A stretch of DNA of 64,000 bases from Methanoplanus limicola DSM 2279 (lineage in GTDB: Archaea > Halobacteriota > Methanomicrobia > Methanomicrobiales > Methanomicrobiaceae): contig NZ_CM001436.1 in NCBI RefSeq assembly GCF_000243255.1, positions 966,077 to 1,030,076 on the forward strand. The letters are read 5' to 3'. The stretch's first letter is position 1, and the number at the start of each line of letters is the position of its first letter. The translations under genes and the position numbers were made by a program. The notes under the pieces are model-generated. The model ran no database searches. It had not been told where the DNA came from and saw only the letters and a list, made by a program, of their open reading frames with translations. Positions 55,196 to 64,000 of this stretch are shown here, piece by piece.

Positions 55196-55393
55196 AAATT
55201 CCTTACAGGAAACATGTAAAAAAGATTTAACATTATGTTATAAAAATGATACCTATGCCAGAAGTTAAACGAAGATATTGAGAGAGATTTATAGGAGAAT
55301 TAGAGAAAAACTCAGAAGTTTTGTCCATGCCCGGAAATACAATTAAAATCAAAGAACCCATAACATAAATTCAGAGAGGGGTGGTAAAAGATT

Positions 55394-56344
55394 ATGAGGA
55401 AAAACACATTAGTAATCATAATAATCTATATCTCTGCAATACTTCTTCTGATTGCAGAAATATATGTATATTCTGACAAAAATATCCAGAATGCATTCTA
55501 CTCAGCATTTTCCCTGGCATCGGTTCTTACAGCTGTGAAAATTCTCAACGAATATATTCTTGAGAAGAGAATAAAAGACACCAGATCATATTACAACCTG
55601 AAAAAAGCCATATCCATCATTGCAGCCCTGTTATTGCTCACTATAATCTTCAGAATATGGGTTGAAAATACAGAATCTCTTCTTTTGTCATATGGAATTA
55701 TAGTTGCAGGGATTGCAATCGCCCTTCAGGACATATTCAAAGACTTTGTAGGAGGAATATCAATAATTATACTCAGCAGTTTCAGAGTTGGTGACAGAAT
55801 TGAGATAAACGGAATTACAGGCGATGTTATAGACATAGGAATAATGAATACAACAATGATGGAAATTTCCGGACCTGGAAAATTCGACAGAATATCAGGA
55901 AAAATTGTGACTGTACCAAACGGATTAATTCTGTCCAATACAATTTTAAACTTCACCAGGGACCACAACTATGTATGGGACAGCATAATCGTACCGATTA
56001 CATATGACAGTGACATTTCACTCGCAGAAAAACTGTTACTAAAAGCTGCAAACAAAGAAACAGAGGCAATATCTAAGAAGGCAAATGAAGAATTCTGGAA
56101 TATAGGCAGGAAGTATTACCTTCCGGAAAAACCGACAGAAACTTCAGTCATGATCAGTCTCACCGATAACTGGATAGAATTTGAGATCAGATATATCTGC
56201 GGGGTAAGATCACTTACACTTACGAGAAACTTAATATCAAGAGATATTCTGAGGATAGTCAGAGAGAATCCCAATGTAAAAATAGCAGGCGAAAGCCTCT
56301 CGATCACCGGAGAGCATAAAATTGAGATAATATCAGAGAATTAA
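55394..56344 (+). CDS. MscS-family mechanosensitive channel
   Basis: 316 residues. Four hydrophobic segments, the pore-lining helix LLLSYGIIVAGIAIALQDIF, and the MscS beta domain with ISIIILSSFRVGDRIEINGI, TGDVIDIGIMNTTMMEI and VTVPNGLILSNTILNFTRD. It releases solutes during osmotic down-shock. GGGTGGT lies before the ATG. Monocistronic. Confidence 0.93.
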   Translation: MRKNTLVIIIIYISAILLLIAEIYVYSDKNIQNAFYSAFSLASVLTAVKILNEYILEKRIKDTRSYYNLKKAISIIAALLLLTIIFRIWVENTESLLLSYGIIVAGIAIALQDIFKDFVGGISIIILSSFRVGDRIEINGITGDVIDIGIMNTTMMEISGPGKFDRISGKIVTVPNGLILSNTILNFTRDHNYVWDSIIVPITYDSDISLAEKLLLKAANKETEAISKKANEEFWNIGRKYYLPEKPTETSVMISLTDNWIEFEIRYICGVRSLTLTRNLISRDILRIVRENPNVKIAGESLSITGEHKIEIISEN

Positions 56345-56437
56345 ATCAATTATACTTTCCAGAGATATTATCACCGACAATATCTCTGATAATATTCATC
56401 CGAAATGAGGGAATACAGAATTTTTTTGGTTAGATTG

Positions 56438-57058
56438 TCATTCCCCGTATTCATCGCCGAAGAGAATGTCACTCAGTTCAGCCGGAATTCTTGCCCTCCC
56501 AAAGTGATATATCATGTCAAAGACTCCGGCATCGGAGATCTTAACCTCATCTTCAAGGAAACTTTTCATGCCCGACAGCATCCTGTTGCTGTATCTTCTC
56601 TCATTTGAAGTGACCGGATTTTCATATACAAAAGTCCCTCTGGCGGCTATGCTGTCCCAGTCCGGTCTTTTCTCTTCAAAAGCACCTCTAAGGTAGTCAA
56701 TATTTGTCCATTCCCCGTCAAGACTCTGTCTGAGGCCCTCGCGGTGACGGTTAATCTCATCAAGAAGGGCTTTAAAATCCTTAAGAAACTCAGAGTAGTT
56801 GTTCCTGAACTCATCAAAGATTACATCTGCTTTCTTCTCAGCGTCAGGAGGATCAATAATCAGACCCAGAACCGATGAACCGACAACGACATAAAAACTG
56901 TTCATAAATCTCTCAAATGAATCCCAGGCCTTAATCAGCGGATTTCTGACACTCTTCTGTGCCTCTCCGGCATCCTCAGCGCTGTAAATTTTCTCATACA
57001 GCATCAGAAAAAATGCAGGCAGAGCAGCCAGAACTGATACAAAGGAGAATATTCTCAT
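56438..57058 (-). CDS. Hypothetical membrane-anchored protein
   Basis: 206 residues. N-terminal hydrophobic segment (FSFVSVLAALPAFFLMLYE), a second one at ~52-68 (FYVVVGSSVLGLIIDPPD), and a helical, charged remainder (EKKADVIFDEFRNNYSEFLK; MLSGMKSFLEDEVKISDAG). No family is recognised. The start region duplicates ATGAGAATAT (57049-57069), so initiation could be at either of two nearby ATGs; no strong ribosome site is seen. Confidence 0.65.
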   Translation of the reverse strand: MRIFSFVSVLAALPAFFLMLYEKIYSAEDAGEAQKSVRNPLIKAWDSFERFMNSFYVVVGSSVLGLIIDPPDAEKKADVIFDEFRNNYSEFLKDFKALLDEINRHREGLRQSLDGEWTNIDYLRGAFEEKRPDWDSIAARGTFVYENPVTSNERRYSNRMLSGMKSFLEDEVKISDAGVFDMIYHFGRARIPAELSDILFGDEYGE

Positions 57059-57588
57059 ATATTCTCATTTATCCGGGTGCAAAATAAACCCTCTGCCATC
57101 AGAACTGACAGATACAGGAAAAGAGGTACGAGATACAGTCCGGACATGCTCCCGGTATGTGAGAGTTACATTCGGAACACTGGATAAACCGGACAGAGCA
57201 TACACTTCCGCACAGACCCACGATATGGGATAATTACATACTGAAAGCCACAACAGCGGCCACCATAAACTCATATACAGTTTATGAGTAAATTTAAAGG
57301 CACACAATGGCCACCAAAAATCCGGCAGGAAATAGCAGGAGAAGATAAATAAAAGACCATAAAGAGATTAAAATCAAAAAAAATAGGAAATAAAAGATAA
57401 CAGAGATTACATCAGCAGGAATCACCAAAGACAAACATAAAGTATTACAATACAGAGAAGGGCCTGTCCGAAAAAACTGAAATTCTTCAGAAAACCCATT
57501 TAAAAAGAATTTTATGAAAAAAATTAGATTGAATTTAAGATTAACTGTCGTTCGGAATTAATCAGATCCGGAATATAATCCGGAGATT
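57059..57588. other. Intergenic region with partial inverted repeat
   Basis: 530 bases, no convincing gene; the 80-codon minus frame at 57065-57307 lacks a ribosome site and family resemblance. ACTCATA...TATGAGT at about 57270-57290 is an imperfect palindrome, and GGCCACCA(T/A)AAA occurs on either side of it. The right end is A-rich and gives, on the minus strand, T-runs suited to terminating serA. Confidence 0.5.
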
Positions 57589-59175
57589 TTAGATTTTAGC
57601 ATATTTTGCAGTAAATACGCCGTCAATCTGCACTATCTCATCCATGGCATCCTGTGGCACTTCTGAGTCCACATTCAGGACCATAATTGCCTCATCACCA
57701 GGACGGTTCCTTCCTACCTGCATACCGGCAATATTCACATTCTTCCGGCCGATAATCGTTGCAAACTTTCCGATAACCCCGGGGACATCATGATGCCTTG
57801 AGATGACAACATGGCCTGTCGGAGTCATATCTGTCATGTACTCACCAATCTTGACAATTCTTGGTTTTCCAGGGGACGAGACATTTCCGGATACAGATTC
57901 TTCCATCTTATCAGTCTTAACCCTTATTGTGATGACATTGGTAAAACCGAATGACTCTTCAGTAATGGTCTCAGAGACACGGATGCCCCTCTCTTTTGCT
58001 GCAAGCTCGGCATTGACAATATTTACAGGAGTCTGGAGAATAGGATCAAGCATTCCCTTAAGGGCAAGCCTTGTGATATACTTAGTATTCTGCCCGAATT
58101 CTGCCGTTTTGCCACCGTACTCAACCTCAACAGATTCAATTCTGCCTTCAACAAGCTGAATCAGAAGCTTTCCCATCTTCCGGGCAAGATTTGCATAGGG
58201 TTCAATTCTCTCAATCTGATCCGGAGGGATCATAGGTGCATTGACAACAAATTTCGCTGAACCGCCCTTTAATACCTCAATACACTGCTTCGCAACCGAA
58301 ACTGCAACATTGAGCTGAGCCTCAACTGTAGATGCGCCGAGGTGCGGAGTGGAGATCACCTGATCAAGAGAAATAATTCCTGAAGCTACCGGAGGCTCCT
58401 CTTCATATACATCAAGTGCTGCACCTGCAACCTTTCCCTGAACAATTGCATCATAAAGATCAGACTCATTGATTATACCACCGCGTGCACAGTTGATGAT
58501 CCTGACACCGTCTTTCATCGTTGCAATGGTTGTGCTGTTGATTAAGTGCTTCGTCTCCTTTATGAGCGGCGTGTGGACTGTGATAAAGTCTGCAACCGGA
58601 AAGAGTTCATCAAGTGTCATTACCTCAACACCGAGTTCCTTTGCCCTCTCACGGTTGATATAAGGATCATATGCCACAACTTTCATCTCAAGAGCTAAGG
58701 CACGCTTTGCAAGTTCCTGGCCGATCCTTCCAAATCCTACAATCCCAAGAACCTTGTCGTTAAGCTCAACGCCCATAAATGCAGAGCGCTTCCATTCGCC
58801 CTTCCTGACCGATGCAGTTGCCTGGGGAATGTTTCTTGCAAGTGATGCCATCATTGCAAGAGTGTGCTCACATGCCGCGAGAGTATTGCCCGCAGGTGCA
58901 TTTGCAACAATAATTCCCTTCCTGGTTGCCGCATCAAGATCGATATTGTCAACGCCGGCACCGGCGCGCCCTACAAACCTGAGTTTATCAGCAGCATTAA
59001 TGACAGATTCGGTGACCTGTGTACCGCTTCTGACGAGAAGGCCATCATATTCACCTATTATTTTTATTAACTGGTCCTCGCTCAGTCCTGTTCTGACATC
59101 AACTTCGCAAAAACCGCGAAGAATCTCTATTCCTTCCTCAGCCAGCGGATCGCTGACAAGCACTTTATAGTTCAC
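57589..59175 (-). CDS. serA: D-3-phosphoglycerate dehydrogenase
   Basis: 528 residues, the long archaeal/bacterial form. Substrate domain at both ends of the first 315 residues, NAD-binding VLGIVGFGRIGQELAKRA with D of VVAYDPY, catalytic Arg in INCARGGIINE, and Glu/His in DVYEEEPP...STPHLGAST. An intervening domain (~320-450) precedes a C-terminal ACT domain (HVVISRHHDVPGVIGKFATI), which allows serine feedback. First step of serine synthesis. Monocistronic. Confidence 0.96.
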   Translation of the reverse strand: MNYKVLVSDPLAEEGIEILRGFCEVDVRTGLSEDQLIKIIGEYDGLLVRSGTQVTESVINAADKLRFVGRAGAGVDNIDLDAATRKGIIVANAPAGNTLAACEHTLAMMASLARNIPQATASVRKGEWKRSAFMGVELNDKVLGIVGFGRIGQELAKRALALEMKVVAYDPYINRERAKELGVEVMTLDELFPVADFITVHTPLIKETKHLINSTTIATMKDGVRIINCARGGIINESDLYDAIVQGKVAGAALDVYEEEPPVASGIISLDQVISTPHLGASTVEAQLNVAVSVAKQCIEVLKGGSAKFVVNAPMIPPDQIERIEPYANLARKMGKLLIQLVEGRIESVEVEYGGKTAEFGQNTKYITRLALKGMLDPILQTPVNIVNAELAAKERGIRVSETITEESFGFTNVITIRVKTDKMEESVSGNVSSPGKPRIVKIGEYMTDMTPTGHVVISRHHDVPGVIGKFATIIGRKNVNIAGMQVGRNRPGDEAIMVLNVDSEVPQDAMDEIVQIDGVFTAKYAKI

Positions 59176-59486
59176 TTCAAAGTCCCCGTTATTAATTTGG
59201 CCTATCTTATCTTCATATTTTCCGAAAAATCAATAAATATTCCGTCAGTACGTCACTTACATTATGATCTGTTACAGATCCGCCGGACATAAACTTCAGA
59301 GCAGGCCTTTATTCATGAAGCTGGACCACAGATAATACTCATCTTCATATGAAAGATATAGCATTTTTCAACATTTTCAGGAGTTCATGCAGCATATCAT
59401 AAACCCATTTTCCGGAAAGGATTGGCAAAGGTAAATTTAGGCTCTGACAATATATAATATACAACCTGATTAGGTGGTGTTATAAC
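59176..59486. other. Divergent promoter region of serA and ppsA
   Basis: 311 bases between oppositely oriented genes. AATATATAATATAC at 59449-59462 is a TATA candidate for ppsA, and TAGGTGGTG (59471-59479) is its ribosome site. No small gene was recognised. Confidence 0.5.
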
Positions 59487-61754
59487 ATGAATAAAATGCC
59501 GGACATTCTGTGGCTAGCAGAGATAAAAAAAGAAGATATCCCCTCTGTCGGTGGCAAGGGAGCATCGCTTGGAGAGATGACAGCCGTGGGACTGCCCGTA
59601 CCACCCGCGTTTGTTGTCACAGCTCAGGCCTTCAGAAGATATCTTGTAGGAGCCGGAGTTGAAGAGAAACTCTACTCAAGACTTGAAGGGCTTGACGTAG
59701 ATGACGCTGAACTCCTGGAAAAGACCGCAAATGATGTGATGAACATCATAATGGAGACCGAAATGCCAGAGGCACTTGGCAGAGAGATCATTGCCGCATA
59801 CAAAAAGATGGGCAACAATGAGATCGTTGCAGTAAGGTCAAGTGCAACAGCAGAAGATCTTCCGGATGCGAGCTTTGCCGGACAGCAGGAGACGTACCTC
59901 AATATAAAGGGGGACAATGACCTTCTGGAGTCCATACACAAATGCTGGGCCTCACTCTTTGGTGCAAGGGCAATATATTACAGGGCCAAACAGGGTTTTG
60001 ACGACCGGAGCGTTGACATTGCCGTGGTTGTACAGATACTTGTATTCTCAGAAAAAGCCGGTGTAATGTTCTCATCCCACCCGGTTACAGGAGAGACTAC
60101 AACAATAATTGAAGGGTCATGGGGACTTGGAGAGGCCGTAGTCTCAGGAACAGTATCACCTGACAACTACGTATTTGACCAGAGTACAGGAAGAGTTGTT
60201 GACAGATATATCGCAAATAAGATAGTTGAAATTCTTCCTGACGGTGAAAAAGGCACAAAAGAGGTAGAAGTTGATAAGGAACGCCAGGATATTCCTGTAC
60301 TCAACGATAATGAAATCAAAAAACTGGCAAAATTTGCAAAGATTGCAGAAGAGCACTACGAAAACCCACAGGATATTGAATGGGGCATAGTAGGAGAAGA
60401 GATTTACATCCTCCAGTCACGTCCAATCACCACAATCAAAAAAGGATCCGATAAAGAGGAAGCTAAAATGGAGAACGAAGGCAAAATACTCCTTGAAGGA
60501 CAGGGCGCGTCACCGGGTATCGCAACCGGAAAAGTGGTCATTGTAAGCTCCATAAAGGACCTCGGCAAGGTAAATGAAGGGGACATAATGGTTGCAAAGA
60601 TGACCAATCCCGACATGGTCCCGGCAATGAGAAGGGCATCTGCAATCATCACCGATGAGGGGGGTATGACCTGCCACGCTGCAATTGTCAGCAGGGAACT
60701 TGGAACACCTGCAACAGTGGGCACAAAGAAAGCAACAAAGGTACTGGCCGCAGGGCAGACTGTCACCGTTGACGGTGAGAAAGGAATAGTCTATGAAGGT
60801 GCGGTTGCCAAAGCCAGTGATGCAGGCCAGCCGGCAATTCAGGCAGCATTTGCAGCAGCACCTATAATCACCGCAACGAGCATAAAAGTGAATGTCTCCC
60901 TTCCTGAAGCCGCAAAGCGTGCATCAGCAACAGGTGCTGACGGTGTCGGACTGCTCAGAATAGAACACTTAATCCTCGGCCTTGGCAAGACGCCAAACTG
61001 GTTTATCAGGAATGATAAAGAGGATGAGTTTGTTGATGAACTCTACACCGGAATAAAGACTGTAATGGACGAGTTCAACGGCAAACCTGTCTGGGTGAGG
61101 ACCCTTGATGCACCGACCGATGAGTTCAGGAATATGAAGGGCGGCGAGGACGAACCTGAAGAGCACAACCCAATGCTTGGATGGCGTGGAATTCGCCGTG
61201 ATCTCCAGTCATTTGACCAGTTCCGCCTGCAGGTTGAGGCATTTAAGAGGCTGTGGGATGAAGGTTATGACAACCTCGGAATAATGTTCCCGCTTGTCGG
61301 TCACCCTGACGAATTCCTACAGGCAAAGGATATGATGTATGACTTAGGCGTCGATGTTGATAATAAGACACTGGGAATTATGGTGGAAATTCCAAGCAGT
61401 GCCATCTTAATTGATGACTTCATCGATGCCGGAATCGACTTCGCATCATTCGGAACAAACGACTTAATCCAGTACACACTTGCAATAGACAGGAACAACC
61501 AGAATGTTGCGGATATGTACATGCCAAAACATCCGGCCGTCCTTAAAATAATCAAATACGCAATTGACCGCTGCCGCAGAGGCGGGGTTGAATGCTCAAT
61601 CTGCGGACAGGCAGGATCAGATCCTGACATGGTAAAATGGCTTGTTGAAACCGGAATTACAAGCGTTTCAGCAAATATTGATGCAGTACAGAAGATTCGC
61701 GAAACTGCCGCAAGAACGGAAGCAAAGATAATACTTGATGCATCAAGAAAATAA
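59487..61754 (+). CDS. ppsA: Phosphoenolpyruvate synthase
   Basis: 755 residues. N-terminal ATP-binding domain (SVGGKGASLGEM; AVRSSATAEDLPDASFAGQQ), swivelling phosphohistidine domain with H397 in GGMTCHAAIVSREL, and a C-terminal PEP-binding barrel with DGVGLLRIEHL, SFGTNDLIQYTLAIDR and CSICGQAG. It makes PEP from pyruvate, the entry to gluconeogenesis in an autotrophic or acetate-assimilating methanogen. ATG with GGTGG upstream. Confidence 0.97.
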   Translation: MNKMPDILWLAEIKKEDIPSVGGKGASLGEMTAVGLPVPPAFVVTAQAFRRYLVGAGVEEKLYSRLEGLDVDDAELLEKTANDVMNIIMETEMPEALGREIIAAYKKMGNNEIVAVRSSATAEDLPDASFAGQQETYLNIKGDNDLLESIHKCWASLFGARAIYYRAKQGFDDRSVDIAVVVQILVFSEKAGVMFSSHPVTGETTTIIEGSWGLGEAVVSGTVSPDNYVFDQSTGRVVDRYIANKIVEILPDGEKGTKEVEVDKERQDIPVLNDNEIKKLAKFAKIAEEHYENPQDIEWGIVGEEIYILQSRPITTIKKGSDKEEAKMENEGKILLEGQGASPGIATGKVVIVSSIKDLGKVNEGDIMVAKMTNPDMVPAMRRASAIITDEGGMTCHAAIVSRELGTPATVGTKKATKVLAAGQTVTVDGEKGIVYEGAVAKASDAGQPAIQAAFAAAPIITATSIKVNVSLPEAAKRASATGADGVGLLRIEHLILGLGKTPNWFIRNDKEDEFVDELYTGIKTVMDEFNGKPVWVRTLDAPTDEFRNMKGGEDEPEEHNPMLGWRGIRRDLQSFDQFRLQVEAFKRLWDEGYDNLGIMFPLVGHPDEFLQAKDMMYDLGVDVDNKTLGIMVEIPSSAILIDDFIDAGIDFASFGTNDLIQYTLAIDRNNQNVADMYMPKHPAVLKIIKYAIDRCRRGGVECSICGQAGSDPDMVKWLVETGITSVSANIDAVQKIRETAARTEAKIILDASRK

Positions 61755-61767
61755 ATCTGTTTTCGCC

Positions 61768-62865
61768 ATGCAAAAAAAAGGTTGCCCAGAAGAAGAAATC
61801 TTCTCTTTTCTATCTTTTGCAAGAGATAAAGACAGAAAATACGATAAAGTTCTGTCTTCAATGTGCACTATCCCGCACCCGGTTGCGGTGCGTGCACACA
61901 ATATGTTTATTGAATCAAATCTCGGAGACCCAGGTCTTTTTGCAGGCACTGCCGAACTGGAGAGCCTGCTGGTCAGAGAGATCGGTGAACTTATGCACAT
62001 ACCGGATGCCTGCGGCTATGCAACATCAGGCGGCACTGAGTCAAATATTCAGGCTCTGCGGATTGCGGGCAAGCAGGCCCGGAGGAAGATGCCGAATGTC
62101 GTTGTTCCTGAATCTGTCCACTTCTCATTTGAGAAGGCGTGCGATATCCTCTCATATGAACTCAGAACAGTTCCATGCGATGGTAACCAGAAGATAGATA
62201 CGTCAGTGCTTGAGGACTATATTGACAAAAACACAGTATGTATCACAGGCATCGCCGGTTCAACTGAATACGGGGTCGTTGATCCGATAGAGCACCTCTC
62301 GGATATATGTTCTGACCGGGAGATATTTCTCCACATTGATGCCGCATTCGGCGGTTTTGTCCTGCCCTTCCTGAAAAATGCACCAAAATTCGACTTTGAA
62401 CTGGACGGGGTATCAAGCATATCGGTGGACCCGCATAAGATGGGAATGTCAACAATTCCCTGCGGATGCCTTATTGCAAGGGATCCGTCTTATTTCAAAT
62501 CCACCGAGGTTGAGACACCCTACCTGACTGTGCAGAAGGAGTGCACCCTCCTTGGCACAAGGCCCGGAGGACCTGTGGCAGGCGCACTTGCTGTACTTAG
62601 ATATCTTGGAAGAAGCGGTTTTGAAGAGATAGTCGGGAAGTGCATGAACAACAACAGAAGACTGATAGACGGGATGGCAGATCTCGGCTATGAAGTGGCC
62701 GTGCAGCCGGACGTGAACGTAGCCTCATTTAAATGCGAAAACAGTCCCAAAGGCTGGATAGTCTCAAGGACAAGAGAAGGACATATGAGAACAGTCTGCA
62801 TGCCCCATATTACAGAAGATATTATTGACGAATTTTTAAAGGATGTTAGTGAGATAAATGTTTAA
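61768..62865 (+). CDS. mfnA: L-tyrosine/L-aspartate decarboxylase
   Basis: 365 residues from ATG 61768 ([20 protein letters not shown]); the frame extends to 61735 into the end of ppsA, and 61768 fits the usual family N-terminus. PLP enzyme with [44 protein letters not shown] lysine K224 in [10 protein letters not shown], and [20 protein letters not shown]. MfnA makes tyramine for methanofuran, or beta-alanine from aspartate. Its stop overlaps the next gene (ATG at 62858). Confidence 0.95.
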   Translation: MQKKGCPEEEIFSFLSFARDKDRKYDKVLSSMCTIPHPVAVRAHNMFIESNLGDPGLFAGTAELESLLVREIGELMHIPDACGYATSGGTESNIQALRIAGKQARRKMPNVVVPESVHFSFEKACDILSYELRTVPCDGNQKIDTSVLEDYIDKNTVCITGIAGSTEYGVVDPIEHLSDICSDREIFLHIDAAFGGFVLPFLKNAPKFDFELDGVSSISVDPHKMGMSTIPCGCLIARDPSYFKSTEVETPYLTVQKECTLLGTRPGGPVAGALAVLRYLGRSGFEEIVGKCMNNNRRLIDGMADLGYEVAVQPDVNVASFKCENSPKGWIVSRTREGHMRTVCMPHITEDIIDEFLKDVSEINV

Positions 62866-64000
62866 TAAGCTGACAGAATCACTGGAAAAATGCCCGATTG
62901 TTAAAAGGGGCGAATATAATTATTTTATACATCCGGTAAGCGACGGAGTGCCCATCGTTGAACCGGCACTCTTAAGGGAAGTTGCTGTTCTGATGATAAA
63001 AAAACTCAATCTGGAGGGAGTTACAAAGATTGTGGTCGCCGAAGCTATGGGCATTCATATAGGAGTTGCACTCTCCCTGATGACCGATATTCCGCTGACA
63101 ATTATCAGGAAGAGAGAGTATCAGCTTGAAGGTGAAATTGCACTTCACCAGACAACCGGATATTCAAAGGGAGAACTTTACCTGAACGGAATAGAGAAAG
63201 GCGAGAAGGTAGTTGTAATAGACGATGTCTTCTCAACCGGAGGGACAATGAAGGCTATCCTTGAGGGCATTTCCAGGAAGGGTGCTGAGGTTGCCGATGT
63301 TCTCGTAGTAATAAAAAGAGGTGAATGCGACATCGGAAGGCCGTACAAATACCTCGTCGAAATTGAAGTGACCGGAGACGGTGTGTGTGTGTCACTGACA
63401 CTCAGTTCTGATCTTCTGGAGAAGATTAAAAGATCAGGTGCAGAGACAGTTGCACTCCAGTTCCCCGAAGGCCTTAAGAGAAAGGCATCTCTTTTTTCAG
63501 AGCAGTTAAAGAAAGAGGGTTACAGAGTTATTATCTCCGGAAACCCGTGCTGGGGGGCCTGTGATCTTGACCTTGAGATACTCGGACAGGCCGATATTCT
63601 GGTTCATTTCGGTCATGCACCTGTAGGGGAGTATGACAGGGTGATTTATGAACCCTATTTTCAGGAGATTGATACCGGTTCACTGAATAAAGTGCTGCCG
63701 CATATCTCATCCGGAAATATCTCTGTTGTAACAACAGTTCAGCACGCCCCTCAGATAGATGAGATCATAGAATTTTTCAGATCTGAAGGGTACTCATGCA
63801 CAACAGGAGAGGCATCTGAGAGAACGCCGTACAGAGGGCAGGTCCTCGGCTGCACATACAGTGCCGCAAAGAATACAGGTGCTGATGAGATACTGTACAT
63901 AGGCACAGGGGTGTTTCATGCAATCGGTGTTAAACTCGCAACCGGGATTAAGGTGACGGCATTCGATCCTGTAACAGGTGAGATTCAGGTTATTGACGAG
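62858..64000 (+). CDS. Hpt-type purine phosphoribosyltransferase fused to Dph2, 3' cut by window edge
   Basis: A single open frame of 381 codons to the edge. Residues ~1-173 match archaeal hypoxanthine/guanine phosphoribosyltransferase: [40 protein letters not shown] loop [17 protein letters not shown]. After a short linker, residues ~188 onward match diphthamide synthase Dph2: [30 protein letters not shown] with cluster-type Cys, LVHFGHAPV, then [12 protein letters not shown] with a second cluster Cys; the third Cys lies beyond the window. Dph2 is a radical-SAM-like Fe-S enzyme that begins diphthamide synthesis on EF-2. The junction contains (GT)6 at 63381-63392, and no separate start codon for Dph2 is seen. 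Overlaps mfnA by 8 bases. Confidence 0.85.
   Translation, partial: MFNKLTESLEKCPIVKRGEYNYFIHPVSDGVPIVEPALLREVAVLMIKKLNLEGVTKIVVAEAMGIHIGVALSLMTDIPLTIIRKREYQLEGEIALHQTTGYSKGELYLNGIEKGEKVVVIDDVFSTGGTMKAILEGISRKGAEVADVLVVIKRGECDIGRPYKYLVEIEVTGDGVCVSLTLSSDLLEKIKRSGAETVALQFPEGLKRKASLFSEQLKKEGYRVIISGNPCWGACDLDLEILGQADILVHFGHAPVGEYDRVIYEPYFQEIDTGSLNKVLPHISSGNISVVTTVQHAPQIDEIIEFFRSEGYSCTTGEASERTPYRGQVLGCTYSAAKNTGADEILYIGTGVFHAIGVKLATGIKVTAFDPVTGEIQVIDE

Overview
The window looks like chromosomal DNA of a methanogenic archaeon of the order Methanomicrobiales. Archaeal-only machinery is present: the PolD large subunit, a Nop5/fibrillarin pair, a Cbf5-type pseudouridine synthase, archaeal-type thymidylate synthase, MfnA decarboxylase (methanofuran pathway), Dph2, and a PGF-CTERM-type surface protein. 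Many starts are TTG or GTG, strong GGAGG ribosome sites alternate with apparently leaderless genes, and intergenic DNA is AT-rich. The genus cannot be fixed from sequence alone.

Layout. 1-1.6 kb: the 5' part of a secreted GH81-like beta-1,3-glucanase. 2.2-4.3 kb: an AT-rich island ending at tRNA-Leu with two decayed toxin-antitoxin-type loci, each keeping the regulator or nucleotidyltransferase but only a stub of the partner toxin. 4.5-13.3 kb: one giant 2,925-residue cyclic beta-1,2-glucan synthase-like protein. 13.7-21.5 kb: DUF523/DUF1722 protein, PolD large subunit with a mini-intein in its catalytic motif, thymidylate synthase, HEAT-repeat protein, acylphosphatase and a stand-alone Cas1 with no CRISPR array or other cas gene. 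21.8-31.3 kb: a nutrient module of polar amino-acid ABC transporter, CHASE4 histidine kinase, response regulator, a second paralogous binding protein, two phenylacetate-CoA ligases and an ACT-domain protein. 31.6-40.1 kb: cell-surface region with a vWA/Ig-like protein, a repeated carboxypeptidase-regulatory-like membrane protein, a MntA/HepT pair, a small MITE-like element and a probable S-layer protein. 40.9-49 kb: tRNA-Gln, a HicA-like pair, DUF1614 protein, fibrillarin/Nop5, Na+/Ca2+ exchanger, TctA-like permease, HemD, Cbf5 and tRNA-Ser. 49-57 kb: a glutamine-rich coiled-coil protein, a roughly 1 kb orphan intergenic region, small membrane proteins, a MacB-type ABC exporter and an MscS channel. 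57.6-64 kb: SerA, PEP synthase, MfnA and a purine phosphoribosyltransferase fused in frame to Dph2, cut by the window end.

The least routine observations are the solo Cas1, the Hpt-Dph2 fusion joined across a (GT)6 tract, the active-site mini-intein ending in Gln, the very large glucan synthase in an archaeon, a dispersed palindromic repeat family with four copies, and a 115-bp MITE-like inverted-repeat element. No CRISPR array, rRNA or complete transposase was seen.
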